From contig NZ_CP018787.1 of the NCBI RefSeq assembly GCF_002127965.1, positions 1,302,001 through 1,366,000 on the forward strand: a stretch of DNA of 64,000 bases, in the 5' to 3' direction. The notes below the pieces were generated by a model that saw only the letters and a list, made by a program, of their open reading frames with translations, had not been told where the DNA came from and made no database searches. The stretch is from Oxalobacter formigenes. GTDB taxonomy: Bacteria > Pseudomonadota > Gammaproteobacteria > Burkholderiales > Burkholderiaceae_D. Shown here in pieces: positions 43,891-53,828 of this stretch (position 1 is the stretch's first letter; the number at the start of each line of letters is the position of its first letter). A program made the translations under genes and the position numbers.

Positions 43891-46824
43891 TTATTCCTTG
43901 CGGGTATCGACCTGAACCAATGGGCCATCGTCGATGACAACCGCTTTTCTGCGTCTGCGTACCGGTGGTTTGGCAGCTTCCACTTCAACCGGAGAGTCTT
44001 CCTGAACTTTTTTGAGTTTTTCAGGATCGGTCGACGCCATCGTCAGACCGGCTTCAGCCAGAATACGATCCAGTTCGGCGGCTGCATCGGCCGCAGAAGG
44101 GGCGGCAACAGTCGTTTGAACGGACACGGTTTCGACTTCGATCACGTTTTCAGCGACAAAGCGAACAGTAGTCGAGCCTTCGGAGACAGTTTCGACAGCG
44201 ACAGGCGTTTCAAAAACCGCTTCGGCCGGTATGGTTTGTGCCGTTTCGACTTCAGTAACAACCGGTTCAACAACGGCCTCTGTCACGACTGGAGCAGGCG
44301 TTTCCGGTTTAGCTGCCGTGTCGGTTTCGGCGCCAGACACGACTGGAACTTCAACGGAGCCGTTTTCGATAACGACAGCTTCTTCAGAGCTGACTTCCTT
44401 CACTTCGGCTTCAGTTGTTTCAGTTGCGGCTTCAGCTTCTCCACGACTTGAATTGCGGCGTCTTGGATGGGAGCGGCGGCCTTCGCGGCGTGCAGGAACT
44501 TCGTCACCGGACGGGCTTGCTTCGGTTTGTTCTGCACCTTCAACGCCATCAGCAGCCGTTTCTTTGATATTGGATGTATCGGCAGATGCGGCAGCCGGTC
44601 CGGTTACGGTTTCAGCCGATACTGTTTCATCCGTCTGTTCTGTCGTTTCTGCATTCGGATCACGACGGTTACGGTTGCGTCCTCCACGACGGCGACGGCG
44701 GCGGGTTTCTTCTTCTGCGCCCGTGCGTTCGGCCGTTTCGTTTTCAGTGACGGCTTCCGTTTCACTTGCAATGACCTGAACCGCTTCGGAAACAGGAACG
44801 AGTGCCCTTGCGCCCGGTTTGGCAACGGCTGTTGTCGATGCTTCTGCCGAATCGGCATTTTCTTCGTTTCTGGCCGGTTTTCTGTCTTCACGCTGACGGT
44901 CGTTTCTGTCCGCATTTTTCGGACGACGGCCCCGTTTCTGACCGGCATTTGCGTTTTCGGTTTCATCCGCTTCCGGAGCGGCAGCAACAGGCGTTGCCGG
45001 AGAGACCGGTGTGCGTGCCTTGTCATCGCGTTCACCACGATTACGGTTGCGGTTACGATTGCGGTCGTTGTTCCTGCCTTTCCTGGCATTGTTTTTCGCC
45101 GGTTTTTCTTCCGGTTCGGCCGGTGTTTCTTCCTTGCCGATGCCGAAAATGCCCAGGAGTTTGCTGAAAAAGCCCTGTTCTTGTGCGACCGGTTTGCGTT
45201 CGACGACCGGAGCCGCAGGAATACCTTCAGGTATGTTCTTGACCATCGCTTCCTGAACCGGTTTGACCGGTTCTTTCTGGCGTTTGGCAAAACTCATGTC
45301 ATCGTCGGACTGTTCGGCCAGCTTGTAGCTGACTTGCGGTTCTTCCAGTCTCGGATCATCGTGCTTGATGCGTTCAAGCTTGTAGTGCGGTGTTTCCAGA
45401 TGGGTGTTCGGAATCAGGACGATTTCGACCTTGTGACGGTTTTCGACCTTCATGATTTCGCCACGTTTTTCGTTCAGAAGGAATGCGGCGACGTCGACCG
45501 GAATCTGGACATGAATGACGGCCGAGCTTTCCTTCATCGATTCTTCCTCGATGATGCGGAGAACCTGCAATGCGGAAGATTCGGTATCGCGGATATGGCC
45601 GGTGCCGTTGCAACGGGGACAGGTGATGTGGCTGCCTTCGGACAGGGAAGGGCGCAAACGCTGGCGCGACAGTTCCATCAGGCCGAAACGGGTGATCTTG
45701 TCCATCTGGACACGGGCACGGTCGTAATGCAGCGCTTCTTTCAGGCGATTCTCGATTTCACGGCGGTTTTTCGCCGATTCCATATCGATGAAGTCGATGA
45801 CGATCAGGCCGCCAAGATCGCGCAGGCGCAACTGGCGGGCGACTTCTTCTGCCGCTTCGCAGTTGGTGTTGAATGCCGTGGTTTCAATATCGGTTCCACG
45901 GGTGGAGCGGGCGGAGTTGACGTCGACGGCAACCAGCGCTTCGGTATGGTCGATGACGATGGAACCCCCGGACGGCAGGGAAACGACACGTGAATAAGCC
46001 GTTTCGATCTGGTGTTCGATCTGGAAACGGGAAAACAGGGGCACGTCGTCGCGATAACGTTTGACACGGTTGACCATGTCGGGCATGACATGGCTCATGA
46101 ACTGGCGGGCCTGTTCGTAGATTTCGTCGGTATCGATCAGGATTTCGCCGATATCCGGCTGGAAGTAATCGCGAATGGCGCGGATAACGAGGGACGATTC
46201 ATGATAAATCAGGAATGCGCCAGGAGCGGAGCTGCCTGCGCCTTCGATGGCGTTCCAGAGTTGAAGCAGGTAATTCAGATCCCACTGCAATTCCTCCGTG
46301 CTCCGTCCAATACCTGCGGTACGGGCGATAATCGACATGCCAGCCGGTACTTCCAGCTTGTCCATCGCTTCACGCAGTTCCTGACGTTCTTCACCTTCGA
46401 CGCGGCGGGAAACACCGCCTCCGCGCGGATTGTTCGGCATCAGAACCAGATAACGGCCAGCCAGTGAAATGAAAGTGGTCAGGGCTGCGCCCTTGTTGCC
46501 GCGTTCTTCCTTTTCGACCTGAACCATGATTTCCTGGCCTTCGGTCATCGCGTCCTTGATGGCGGCGCTTCTGACATCGACACCGTCCTTGAAGAGGGAT
46601 CGGGCGACTTCCTTGAACGGCAGGAAACCGTGACGGTCTTCACCATAGTTTACGAAACAGGCTTCAAGGGATGGTTCGATACGGGTGATGACTGCCTTGT
46701 ATATATTGGACTTGTGCAGTTCCCGTGAATTGGATTCAATATCGATGTCGATGAGTTTTTGTCCATCGACGATTGCAACGCGCAATTCTTCCTGCTGCGT
46801 CGCGTTAAACAACATACGTTTCAT
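43891..46824 (-). CDS. rne: Ribonuclease E
   Basis: A 977-residue endonuclease that directs mRNA decay and rRNA/tRNA processing from the inner face of the membrane. The N-terminal catalytic half has the S1 domain (SNIYKAVITRIEPSLEACFVNY), the 5' sensor and RNase H-like parts, the DNase I-like active site with ALVAVDVNSARSTRG and IVIDFIDM, and the Zn-link CPRCNGTGH that joins subunits. After about residue 490 comes a disordered scaffold with an Arg-rich RNA-binding stretch (ARKGRNNDRNRNRNRNR) and long Glu/Val/Thr-rich segments. The degradosome motifs are too variable to place. The gene lies back to back with rluC. Confidence 0.97.
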   Translation of the reverse strand: MKRMLFNATQQEELRVAIVDGQKLIDIDIESNSRELHKSNIYKAVITRIEPSLEACFVNYGEDRHGFLPFKEVARSLFKDGVDVRSAAIKDAMTEGQEIMVQVEKEERGNKGAALTTFISLAGRYLVLMPNNPRGGGVSRRVEGEERQELREAMDKLEVPAGMSIIARTAGIGRSTEELQWDLNYLLQLWNAIEGAGSSAPGAFLIYHESSLVIRAIRDYFQPDIGEILIDTDEIYEQARQFMSHVMPDMVNRVKRYRDDVPLFSRFQIEHQIETAYSRVVSLPSGGSIVIDHTEALVAVDVNSARSTRGTDIETTAFNTNCEAAEEVARQLRLRDLGGLIVIDFIDMESAKNRREIENRLKEALHYDRARVQMDKITRFGLMELSRQRLRPSLSEGSHITCPRCNGTGHIRDTESSALQVLRIIEEESMKESSAVIHVQIPVDVAAFLLNEKRGEIMKVENRHKVEIVLIPNTHLETPHYKLERIKHDDPRLEEPQVSYKLAEQSDDDMSFAKRQKEPVKPVQEAMVKNIPEGIPAAPVVERKPVAQEQGFFSKLLGIFGIGKEETPAEPEEKPAKNNARKGRNNDRNRNRNRNRGERDDKARTPVSPATPVAAAPEADETENANAGQKRGRRPKNADRNDRQREDRKPARNEENADSAEASTTAVAKPGARALVPVSEAVQVIASETEAVTENETAERTGAEEETRRRRRRGGRNRNRRDPNAETTEQTDETVSAETVTGPAAASADTSNIKETAADGVEGAEQTEASPSGDEVPARREGRRSHPRRRNSSRGEAEAATETTEAEVKEVSSEEAVVIENGSVEVPVVSGAETDTAAKPETPAPVVTEAVVEPVVTEVETAQTIPAEAVFETPVAVETVSEGSTTVRFVAENVIEVETVSVQTTVAAPSAADAAAELDRILAEAGLTMASTDPEKLKKVQEDSPVEVEAAKPPVRRRRKAVVIDDGPLVQVDTRKE

Positions 46825-47374
46825 ATATGCTCACCCCGTGGCTTTGCAGCCAACGGTCCTTTAATTGAAACGCCTTTTAAAGCGCTTCATCAATTTTGCC
46901 GGGGTGTACGCGGGGAATAAGGGTCGGGATTGAAAAGAGATGCCAGAAACAGGGCAAAACGGCGCAAGCCGTCCATGCCGTCCCTTGGGCAGGGATGGGT
47001 CTGATTGGTTTCGAGGTCAGCGATTACGCCTGCAATATGCATGTCATTCATCAAGAAAAGTATTTATCCTGAAAAGAGCAAATCAAAGCCGAACTTAAAA
47101 ATCTTCAGTTATCAAACACATCATCGACGGGCAGCAAACTGTTTCTGCCTGTCATCAAATTCTTTGTATCCTGACGCAAAATCCACATTTTCGTGTCCTT
47201 CCCGGTTGACGCTATGGCGCAACCCAGGTTTGCACGGGAATGGTGCGTACACATCTTTTCCATTAAATTTATCAATGACGGGGGCCAATGGAAGCCCCAA
47301 CTGTGTAGAATGCTTATTATTATTGTACACAGACAGCCATATATTAAATTGGCTGATGGCAGATTATATATCAA
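46825..47374. other. Divergent region between rne and rluC
   Basis: About 550 bases. It should hold the long, structured rne leader (rne is usually autoregulated through its leader) and the rluC promoter. No convincing gene was seen. Confidence 0.55.
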
Positions 47375-48394
47375 ATGGCTCAAATACGTAGAGGAAATAT
47401 CAGTAAAAGTGTTAAAAAACAGGTCGATACTGCGGATATTTCATCATTTCAGCAGGTTCGGCAGGTCACCGTAACGGAAAACGATGACGGACAACGGATC
47501 GATAACTTCCTGTTTCGTACCTGTAAAGGCGTCCCGAAAAGCCATATTTACCGGATTTTGCGTTCCGGTGAGGTTCGCGTAAACAAAAAGCGGATCGACC
47601 AGACTTACCGCCTGCAGGAAGGCGATACGATTCGTATTCCCCCCATCAAGGTGGCCGAGCGGGAAGAAAAACACGTTCCCGGCGCCAGTTTCGACATCCT
47701 GTATGAAGACGACAGCATTCTGGTCATCAACAAACCCGCAGGCGTAGCTGTCCACGGCGGTTCCGGTGTTTCCTATGGTGTTATCGAACAGCTGCGCGCC
47801 GCACGGCCCAATGCCAGGTTTCTGGAACTCGTTCACCGGCTGGACAAGGAAACCTCCGGCATTCTCGTTCTGGCGAAAAAGCGGAGCGCTCTGGTCAAAT
47901 TGCATGAGCAGATCCGGGAAGGGTCGATAGACAAGCGTTATCAGGCGCTGGTCAAGGGAGACTGGAAAAACCAGCGCCAGCACGTCAAGCTGCCTTTGCT
48001 GAAATATCATACGGCCGACGGCGAACGACGGGTCAGGGTCGATGCCGGCGGCCTGGCTTCGCATACCATTTTCAACGTATTGAAGCGCTTTCCCGAATTC
48101 ACGCTTTTGGAAGCCGAACTGAAAACAGGGCGAACTCACCAGATCCGTGTGCATCTGGCTTCATCCGGGCATGTCATTGCCGGTGACGACAAATACGGTG
48201 ACTTTGAACTGAACCGGGAAATCCAGAAGGGCAAAAAAGGTGAAGACGCCTTGAAACGCATGTTCCTGCATGCATACAAAATTACCTTCATACATCCGGA
48301 AACCGGCAAGCCCCTTACGGTTTCAGCCCCGTTGCCGGACGAATGTTCCGGCTACCTGAAAGGCCTTGACGCCGAAAATGACAAGGACGTGTGA
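47375..48394 (+). CDS. rluC: 23S rRNA pseudouridine synthase RluC
   Basis: A 339-residue enzyme that makes pseudouridines in 23S rRNA (positions 955, 2504 and 2580 in E. coli). It has an N-terminal S4 RNA-binding domain (RIDNFLFRTCKGVPKSHIYR and GEVRVNKKRIDQTYRLQEGD) and the catalytic motif LVHRLDKETSGILVLAKKR with the essential Asp. LKTGRTHQIRVHLASSGHVI and GDDKYGDFELNR follow. It is next to rne in divergent orientation, as in many betaproteobacteria. Confidence 0.95.
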   Translation: MAQIRRGNISKSVKKQVDTADISSFQQVRQVTVTENDDGQRIDNFLFRTCKGVPKSHIYRILRSGEVRVNKKRIDQTYRLQEGDTIRIPPIKVAEREEKHVPGASFDILYEDDSILVINKPAGVAVHGGSGVSYGVIEQLRAARPNARFLELVHRLDKETSGILVLAKKRSALVKLHEQIREGSIDKRYQALVKGDWKNQRQHVKLPLLKYHTADGERRVRVDAGGLASHTIFNVLKRFPEFTLLEAELKTGRTHQIRVHLASSGHVIAGDDKYGDFELNREIQKGKKGEDALKRMFLHAYKITFIHPETGKPLTVSAPLPDECSGYLKGLDAENDKDV

Positions 48395-48457
48395 GGTATT
48401 TACGGTAAAATCCGCTTTTGTCAAACCGGCAAATGGCCGGATAAGGATTCATTCGAT

Positions 48458-49117
48458 ATGTCCAAACAACAATTTAACCTGATCGTTTTCGATTGGGACG
48501 GCACCCTGATGGACAGTACGTCCGCCATCGTCAAGAGCCTTCAGGATTCGGCAGCCGATCTGGGCTTGCCCACACCAGACAAAAAGAAAGCGGCGCATGT
48601 GATCGGCCTCGGCCTTCGAGAAGCGCTGGAAACCGTCCTGCCGGACGTCAGCCCGGAATACTATCCGAAACTCATCGAGCGCTATCGTACCCATTTCCTG
48701 AAAAACAGCGTATCGCTTTCCCTGTTCGACGGTGTCAGGGAAATGCTCGACGACCTGAAGAATCAGGATTATTTTCTGGCAGTGGCCACCGGAAAAAGCC
48801 GGGCCGGTCTGAACCGCGCCATCGACGAGGTGGGCTTGCAGGGATATTTCGATGCCAGCCGCACGGCTGATGAAACGCATTCCAAACCTCATCCGGCCAT
48901 GTTGCTGGAACTGACCGAACAGTTGGGCGAACCGATGAAACGCACGGTCATGATCGGTGATACCACCCATGATTTGCTGATGGCAAACAATGCCGGTGCC
49001 TCGGGCATCGCTGTACAATACGGTGCACATTCACCCAAAGAACTGCAATTGATGCATCCGATGTATTCAGCCGATACGGTCGAAGAACTGCATCGCTGGC
49101 TGAATGAAAATGCCTGA
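48458..49117 (+). CDS. HAD-family hydrolase, phosphoglycolate phosphatase-like
   Basis: A 219-residue phosphatase of the haloacid dehalogenase superfamily with a helical cap. Motif I is IVFDWDGTLMDST with both catalytic Asp, motif II is AVATGKSRAG, motif III the Lys in TADETHSKPHPAML, and motif IV IGDTTHDLLMANNAG. Substrate is uncertain; relatives act on phosphoglycolate, pyrophosphate or nucleotides. It sits between rluC and sppA, a common placement in Burkholderiales and probably an operon. Confidence 0.93.
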   Translation: MSKQQFNLIVFDWDGTLMDSTSAIVKSLQDSAADLGLPTPDKKKAAHVIGLGLREALETVLPDVSPEYYPKLIERYRTHFLKNSVSLSLFDGVREMLDDLKNQDYFLAVATGKSRAGLNRAIDEVGLQGYFDASRTADETHSKPHPAMLLELTEQLGEPMKRTVMIGDTTHDLLMANNAGASGIAVQYGAHSPKELQLMHPMYSADTVEELHRWLNENA

Positions 49118-49149
49118 TTATCAACCTGCCAATCCAAAGCGAGCTGAAC

Positions 49150-50097
49150 ATGAGTGAAAACGGCTGGGAACGTGAAGTTCTCGAAAAACTGATGCTGCAA
49201 ACCCTGAAAGAGCAACGGGCACGCCGCCGGTGGGGTATCTTTTTCAAGCTGACGACGATCATTCTGGTTATTTTTGTCATTTTCTCGATCAAGAGCCTTT
49301 CTTTTTCCAGCAAGGAAACCGTTCCCGTCCAGAAACATACGGCGATGGTCGAAATCCGCGGGACGATCGATTCCTCCGGCAATTCGTCGGCAGCCAATAT
49401 CATCAAGGCGCTGGACAAGGCCTATGACGAGCCACTGGCAACAGGCGTTATCCTGAAAATCAACAGCCCGGGCGGAAGCCCTGTTCAGGCAGGCATGATT
49501 TATGATGAAATCCGGCGTTTGCGTGAGGTTCATCCCGACAAGCCTCTTTACGTCGTCGTTGAAGAATTATGCGCTTCCGGCGGTTATTATGTTGCCGCAG
49601 CGGCAGACAAGATCTTTGTCGACAAGGCCAGTCTGGTCGGTTCCATCGGTGTCATGATCAACGGTTTCGGAGTCACCGGCCTGATGCAGAAACTCGGCGT
49701 CGAGCGCCGCCTGTTGACGGCCGGGGAATACAAGGGTTTTCTCGACCCGTTTTCTCCCCAAACGCCACAGCAGGTCCAGTATGCCCAATCCATGCTGAAC
49801 CAGATTCACCAGCAATTCATCGAAGTTGTCCGTCAGGGCAGGGGCGACAGGCTGAAAGAAAACAGGGAAATCTATAGCGGTCTGGTTTTTCTCGGTCCTG
49901 AAGCGATCAAAATGGGGCTGGCTGACGAACTGGGTACGGTCGAAAGTGTTGCCCGTGACGTGATCGGGGAACCTGTCATCGTCGATTACACCGAACAGGA
50001 AAGACTGTCTGACCGTTTCCTGAAGAAATTCGGTGCCTCCGTCGGTTATGGAGCGGTTCAGGCCGGTCTGGATATCAATCCCGTTCCCTTGCATTGA
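49150..50097 (+). CDS. sppA: Signal peptide peptidase SppA-type S49 protease
   Basis: A 315-residue inner-membrane protease that degrades cleaved signal peptides. One membrane segment lies at about residues 35-55 (FKLTTIILVIFVIFSIKSL). The S49 domain has the SGNSSAANIIKALDKAYDEP helix, KINSPGGSPVQAG, the nucleophile serine in EELCASGGYYVAAAADKI, SIGVMINGFGVTGL and the catalytic lysine in LTAGEYKGFLDPFSP. It is the short single-domain form, in which Ser and Lys come from neighbouring subunits. It starts 32 bases after the HAD gene. Confidence 0.93.
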   Translation: MSENGWEREVLEKLMLQTLKEQRARRRWGIFFKLTTIILVIFVIFSIKSLSFSSKETVPVQKHTAMVEIRGTIDSSGNSSAANIIKALDKAYDEPLATGVILKINSPGGSPVQAGMIYDEIRRLREVHPDKPLYVVVEELCASGGYYVAAAADKIFVDKASLVGSIGVMINGFGVTGLMQKLGVERRLLTAGEYKGFLDPFSPQTPQQVQYAQSMLNQIHQQFIEVVRQGRGDRLKENREIYSGLVFLGPEAIKMGLADELGTVESVARDVIGEPVIVDYTEQERLSDRFLKKFGASVGYGAVQAGLDINPVPLH

Positions 50098-50244
50098 TTC
50101 ATTTTTGACTGTCCGGCTTTCATGAAAAATTGAAGCCGGACATTTATTTTTTTCGCGTTTTGCTGTTACTATTAAGAGCAATCTTGCCGATAGGCAGCAG
50201 ATAAAGGCAGATAACTTGTTTTACGGACCCGATGGAGGCTGAAA

Positions 50245-50712
50245 ATGTCGAAACGAATCCTGAAAGGATTGGTTGGAATCGTCGCTGTACTGACTCTCTT
50301 TGCCAGTGCCAATGCTGAAAATGTCACTGTACCGGCAAAAAGCGTTTTGTCGTACCGGCAACAGCAGGTTATCCGGAATGAATTCTCCAAAATCGAGTCA
50401 CCGTCCGAACGTAAAATGGCAATGGAATGGAGCGATGCCAAAAAAGTGGCCGAAACCATGTGCCGCCCCATTGCACTGAAATATTTTCAGAAACAATTCA
50501 GGGATGCAGACCGCGTTTTTCTCGGTAACGTCCAGAGCGACAGTTTGAAACTTCAGAGTAATGAGTTGTTGACCGGGACGGGTCAGGTAAGGGCAGGCGG
50601 AACCTGGCATTACTTCACGTTTTCCTGTCAGCTGAATCCAAGAAACGGCCGCGCAGTTTCGTTTGCCGCCGATATTACACGTTCGGAAACCTACTCCCGC
50701 CAGTCGATTTGA
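50245..50712 (+). CDS. Unrecognised exported protein, 155 residues
   Basis: A small periplasmic protein: signal peptide ending in ASANA, then a compact domain with two cysteines (in ETMCRPIAL and FTFSCQLNP) that could form a disulfide. Hydrophobic strands and a WHYFTFSC motif suggest a beta-rich C-terminal half. I do not recognise a family. It is followed 29 bases later by another exported gene, so both may form one unit. Confidence 0.65.
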   Translation: MSKRILKGLVGIVAVLTLFASANAENVTVPAKSVLSYRQQQVIRNEFSKIESPSERKMAMEWSDAKKVAETMCRPIALKYFQKQFRDADRVFLGNVQSDSLKLQSNELLTGTGQVRAGGTWHYFTFSCQLNPRNGRAVSFAADITRSETYSRQSI

Positions 50713-50741
50713 CTGGAAATGGGTAAACAGTCAGGGAAACT

Positions 50742-51452
50742 ATGAGAAAACAGGATATAGCCAAAATCTTGCTTGTCTTGTGCGGCATGATGCCGCTGGC
50801 TTCCAATACGTTCGCCGCAAATCAGGACAAGCCCCTGAGCCCGGATGACGTTCCTTCCGAATGCAACAAGAAAAACGGGGCTGTCATCGATGTCAGTACC
50901 CTGCGCAAGCGGATTGCGACGACACCCAAAAAAACAAGCACCTGGATCGACAGCACTTATGGTTTCCAGTTTGTCTATCCATCCGGACTGAGACCATCAC
51001 ACCAGTTTGACGCCACTTATCTGCAACCCGGTAACTGGAGTTATTTCGGTACAAAAGACAATGGCCGCCGTCTCGTCTCGATTGAACTGCCGACGACACC
51101 CCGAAAAACGACAGTTGCGAATTTGCGCATCGGAGTGAGCGGCGATCCGGCTGTCGTCGCACAATGCCTTGCCGTTCCGGCAAATGCTGACCCGAAGAGC
51201 CTGAAAACGTTCAAAAACAACGATATTATCTACACCTATTTCACGGCAAAAGACGCCGCGATGAGCAAAAGCATCGATGTCGAGGTGTATCGTACCGTTC
51301 ATCAAAACCGGTGCTATTCAATCGAATTGATGGTCAATGCCGTCAATCCTTCCGTACAGGACCCGCCGGACACGGATGCGATGAAACCGGATCTGGCCAT
51401 GAAAAGGCTGAATGCCCTGTGGCGCCAGATGGACTTCAGGTGGCTCCCCTGA
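50742..51452 (+). CDS. Unrecognised exported protein, 236 residues
   Basis: A secreted protein with a signal peptide ending near SNTFAA. The mature part contains WIDSTYGFQFVYPSGLRPS, a motif often seen at the start of domains that describe a transient state or PsbP-like fold, and several beta strands. It has three cysteines (in SECNKK, AQCLAV and NRCYSI). The C-terminus ends WRQMDFRWLP. No family can be named with confidence; a PsbP-like or lipoprotein-like fold is a guess. It lies directly after a second exported unknown. Confidence 0.62.
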   Translation: MRKQDIAKILLVLCGMMPLASNTFAANQDKPLSPDDVPSECNKKNGAVIDVSTLRKRIATTPKKTSTWIDSTYGFQFVYPSGLRPSHQFDATYLQPGNWSYFGTKDNGRRLVSIELPTTPRKTTVANLRIGVSGDPAVVAQCLAVPANADPKSLKTFKNNDIIYTYFTAKDAAMSKSIDVEVYRTVHQNRCYSIELMVNAVNPSVQDPPDTDAMKPDLAMKRLNALWRQMDFRWLP

Positions 51453-51635
51453 TGGTTGCCTGACGCCGTATTGCCCTGAAAACCCTTTTTTACGGCATCC
51501 TGACGCAGAAGGAGGATGCCCGGGTTATTGTCTTCATTGATTCTGATCGTTATCACGTTGCGTGTCGGGTCGTTTCACCTGCGTGAAAAAAGGCCAGCGT
51601 TTGCGGAAACCGGCCCGGTTTCCTTCCGCATCATT

Positions 51636-51683
51636 CATATAAAAAATATATAAATTTCAAACAAAAAAAGTATTTTTTATATG
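51636..51683. repeat. 13-bp perfect AT-rich palindrome before the BASS transporter
   Basis: CATATAAAAAATA (51636-51648) is repeated exactly in inverse at 51671-51683 around 22 bases, all AT-rich, ending 76 bases before the transporter start. It may be an operator or a promoter-associated bend. A G/C hairpin at 51602-51630 precedes it and could end transcripts from the exported-protein genes. The rest of the 51453-51759 gap shows nothing else. Confidence 0.6.
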
Positions 51684-51759
51684 GATGTCAAAAGAATAAA
51701 CTGACATTGCCGATCTCGGGTTTTGTTTGTCAAATCAGTCAGCATAGTCAGGTGACGCC

Positions 51760-52698
51760 ATGAATACCATCATCACTTTTGTCAAAAACTGGACATTGCC
51801 TCTGGGTATCGTACTGGGTTTCATCGGTTTTCCAGTCTTGTGGCACCTCAATTTTCTGGTGCCGTATCTGATTTTCACCATGCTGCTTCTGACGTTTTCG
51901 AAAATCCCGCTATCCAATCTCAAATTCAGTACCTTTCATTTTTTGATGGTTGCAGTGCAACTGGTCGGAAGCGTTGCCGTTTATGCGGCTTTAAGGCCGG
52001 TGAATATCATCATCGCTGAAGCCGCCATGGTCATCATCATGACGCCGACGGGGACGGCGACAGCCGTCGTGACGCAAAAACTCGGGGGCAATGCCGCCAG
52101 CCTGACCAGTTACATGATTCTCTCCAATCTGGCGACGGCGATCACAGCCCCCCTGCTTTTTCCGTTCATTCATCCGATGACCGCAGGGATCGGCTTTTGG
52201 GAAGCGTTTTTCTTCATCCTGCAAAAAGTTTTCCCCCTCCTGATCCTGCCTTTCATCATGGCGATGGTCATCAGGCATTTTGTTCCCCCGTTGGGACAGA
52301 GACTGGCCAAATGGCAGGAATGGGCTTTTTATCTCTGGGGCATTACCCTCATGATCGTTATTGCCAAAACGATCCACACGCTGGTTACCGAACCGAATGA
52401 TGGCATGATGGCGTTTTCGCTGATGATTTCCGCCGCTGTCATCTGCTTTGTGCTCTTTACATGCGGCAAGTGGGTCGGCTCGTTCTTCGACGAAAGGGTG
52501 ACTGCCGGACAGGCGATGGGGCAGAAAAACGCCATTCTGGCGGCATGGCTCTCGCAAACATATCTTTCTCCCATTACTGCCGTTGCTGCAAGTTCTTACA
52601 TTGTCTGGCAAAACGCGTTCAATGCCTGGCAACTCTGGAGGCAAAGGCGGCGAACGGAACGGGAATCGCTTTTGAAATCGGAAGAAAAAGCACTCTGA
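51760..52698 (+). CDS. BASS-type (bile acid:sodium symporter-like) membrane transporter
   Basis: A 312-residue protein with about nine membrane segments in the fold of the bile acid/sodium symporter superfamily. Diagnostic are the broken-helix pieces: MVIIMTPTGTATAVVTQKLG in the first crossing and GQAMGQKNAILAAWLSQTY in the second. The loop GNAASLTSYMILSNLATAIT also matches. The substrate cannot be read from the sequence; relatives carry bile acids, pantoate, pyruvate or arsenite-like anions. It is a single gene with a palindrome in front. Confidence 0.82.
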   Translation: MNTIITFVKNWTLPLGIVLGFIGFPVLWHLNFLVPYLIFTMLLLTFSKIPLSNLKFSTFHFLMVAVQLVGSVAVYAALRPVNIIIAEAAMVIIMTPTGTATAVVTQKLGGNAASLTSYMILSNLATAITAPLLFPFIHPMTAGIGFWEAFFFILQKVFPLLILPFIMAMVIRHFVPPLGQRLAKWQEWAFYLWGITLMIVIAKTIHTLVTEPNDGMMAFSLMISAAVICFVLFTCGKWVGSFFDERVTAGQAMGQKNAILAAWLSQTYLSPITAVAASSYIVWQNAFNAWQLWRQRRRTERESLLKSEEKAL

Positions 52699-52828
52699 GT
52701 GCCCGTCGGGCCCCGATTTGGTGTTTTTCGTTAAAATTGAGACTTCAAACAGTCGCTCTTCATGGCATCAGCCTGTATCATTCGCTATGAGTACCTTATT
52801 CTGAATTGTTAGAAAGCGATTGTTCCCG

Positions 52829-53812
52829 ATGGAAGACACTCTATTCTCCAGTTTGCAGGCCGATCTGTTTGCCGAACCCGTCACGGAAACGGAAGCGAAA
52901 AAGGATAATTCACCAGACGATGTCACCACACTCAGGAAGCGCCTGAACAAAATCCTTGCCAAAACAGACGATTTCAGAATCCTTGAACGTATTCCCTTGA
53001 CCAGACCCGGTATCGATTTGCCATATTCCCTTTCAGAAAAACATGGCGATGAAATCGCCATCGTTTTTCTGGATACCGAAACGACTGGCCTGTCGTCCGA
53101 TATGGACGTCATTATCGAGCTGGGACTCGTCAAAGCGCTGTTTTCTCCCACGGCACACCGTCTTGTTTCCATCGAACGCATCGTCAGTGCCTATGAAGAT
53201 CCGGGCAAGCCGATCACGCCTTTCATTACCGAACTGACCGGCATTACGGACGACATGGTTCGTGGCAAGCGGATCGATGAAACGATGGTTGCCGGTTTTC
53301 TGGACGATGCCGTCCTGATCGTCGCGCACAATGCCGCTTTCGACCGGCCGTTTTTCGAAAAACGTTTCAGAGGTTTTGAGGAGAAAAAATGGGCGTGTTC
53401 ACTGGTCGGCATTGACTGGAACGGACTGGGCTTCAAAAACCTGAAACTGGAAGAGCTGGTTTTGAAGTCAGGCTATTTTTATGAAGCGCATCGGGCTTGT
53501 ATCGATTGTCTGGCGCTGGCCTGGCTGCTTCACTGCCAGCCCGACGCATTTGCCAGTCTTTTGAAACAGGCAGAAAAAAGAACCGTGACGGTGCAAGCTT
53601 TCGGTGCGCCTTTTGAGGCGAAAGATGAGCTTAAAGCCCGTGCTTACCGGTGGCACGACGGGACAACCGGTCCCAACCGTCACTGGTGGAAAGAAATCGC
53701 CGAAGAAGAGCTGGCGGAAGAAAAAGCGTTTCTGGACGAGCTGTACGCCCACGGTTCGGAACGCGCCGGGTTTTCTTACAAAACAGCGGCAGAACGCTTC
53801 AAGGCACTCTGA
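52829..53812 (+). CDS. DEDDh 3'-5' exonuclease (DNA polymerase III epsilon-like)
   Basis: A 327-residue protein with a DnaQ-type exonuclease domain at about residues 75-240. The acidic catalytic residues are seen as FLDTETTGL (DxE), IVAHNAAFDRPFFEKRF (Asp), and EAHRACIDCLAL (HxxxD). The N-terminal 70 residues and the C-terminal Glu-rich part (WWKEIAEEELAEEKAFLDEL) are not part of the replicative subunit, so it is a stand-alone exonuclease of unknown role. The ATG at 52829 was preferred to a TTG at 52820. Confidence 0.9.
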   Translation: MEDTLFSSLQADLFAEPVTETEAKKDNSPDDVTTLRKRLNKILAKTDDFRILERIPLTRPGIDLPYSLSEKHGDEIAIVFLDTETTGLSSDMDVIIELGLVKALFSPTAHRLVSIERIVSAYEDPGKPITPFITELTGITDDMVRGKRIDETMVAGFLDDAVLIVAHNAAFDRPFFEKRFRGFEEKKWACSLVGIDWNGLGFKNLKLEELVLKSGYFYEAHRACIDCLALAWLLHCQPDAFASLLKQAEKRTVTVQAFGAPFEAKDELKARAYRWHDGTTGPNRHWWKEIAEEELAEEKAFLDELYAHGSERAGFSYKTAAERFKAL

Positions 53813-53828
53813 TTCTTATGCCTGTTTC

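Noticed and set aside
44467-45993. 508-codon frame opposite RNase E
   Set aside because: It is antisense to the well-conserved RNase E gene and arises from its skewed codon use.
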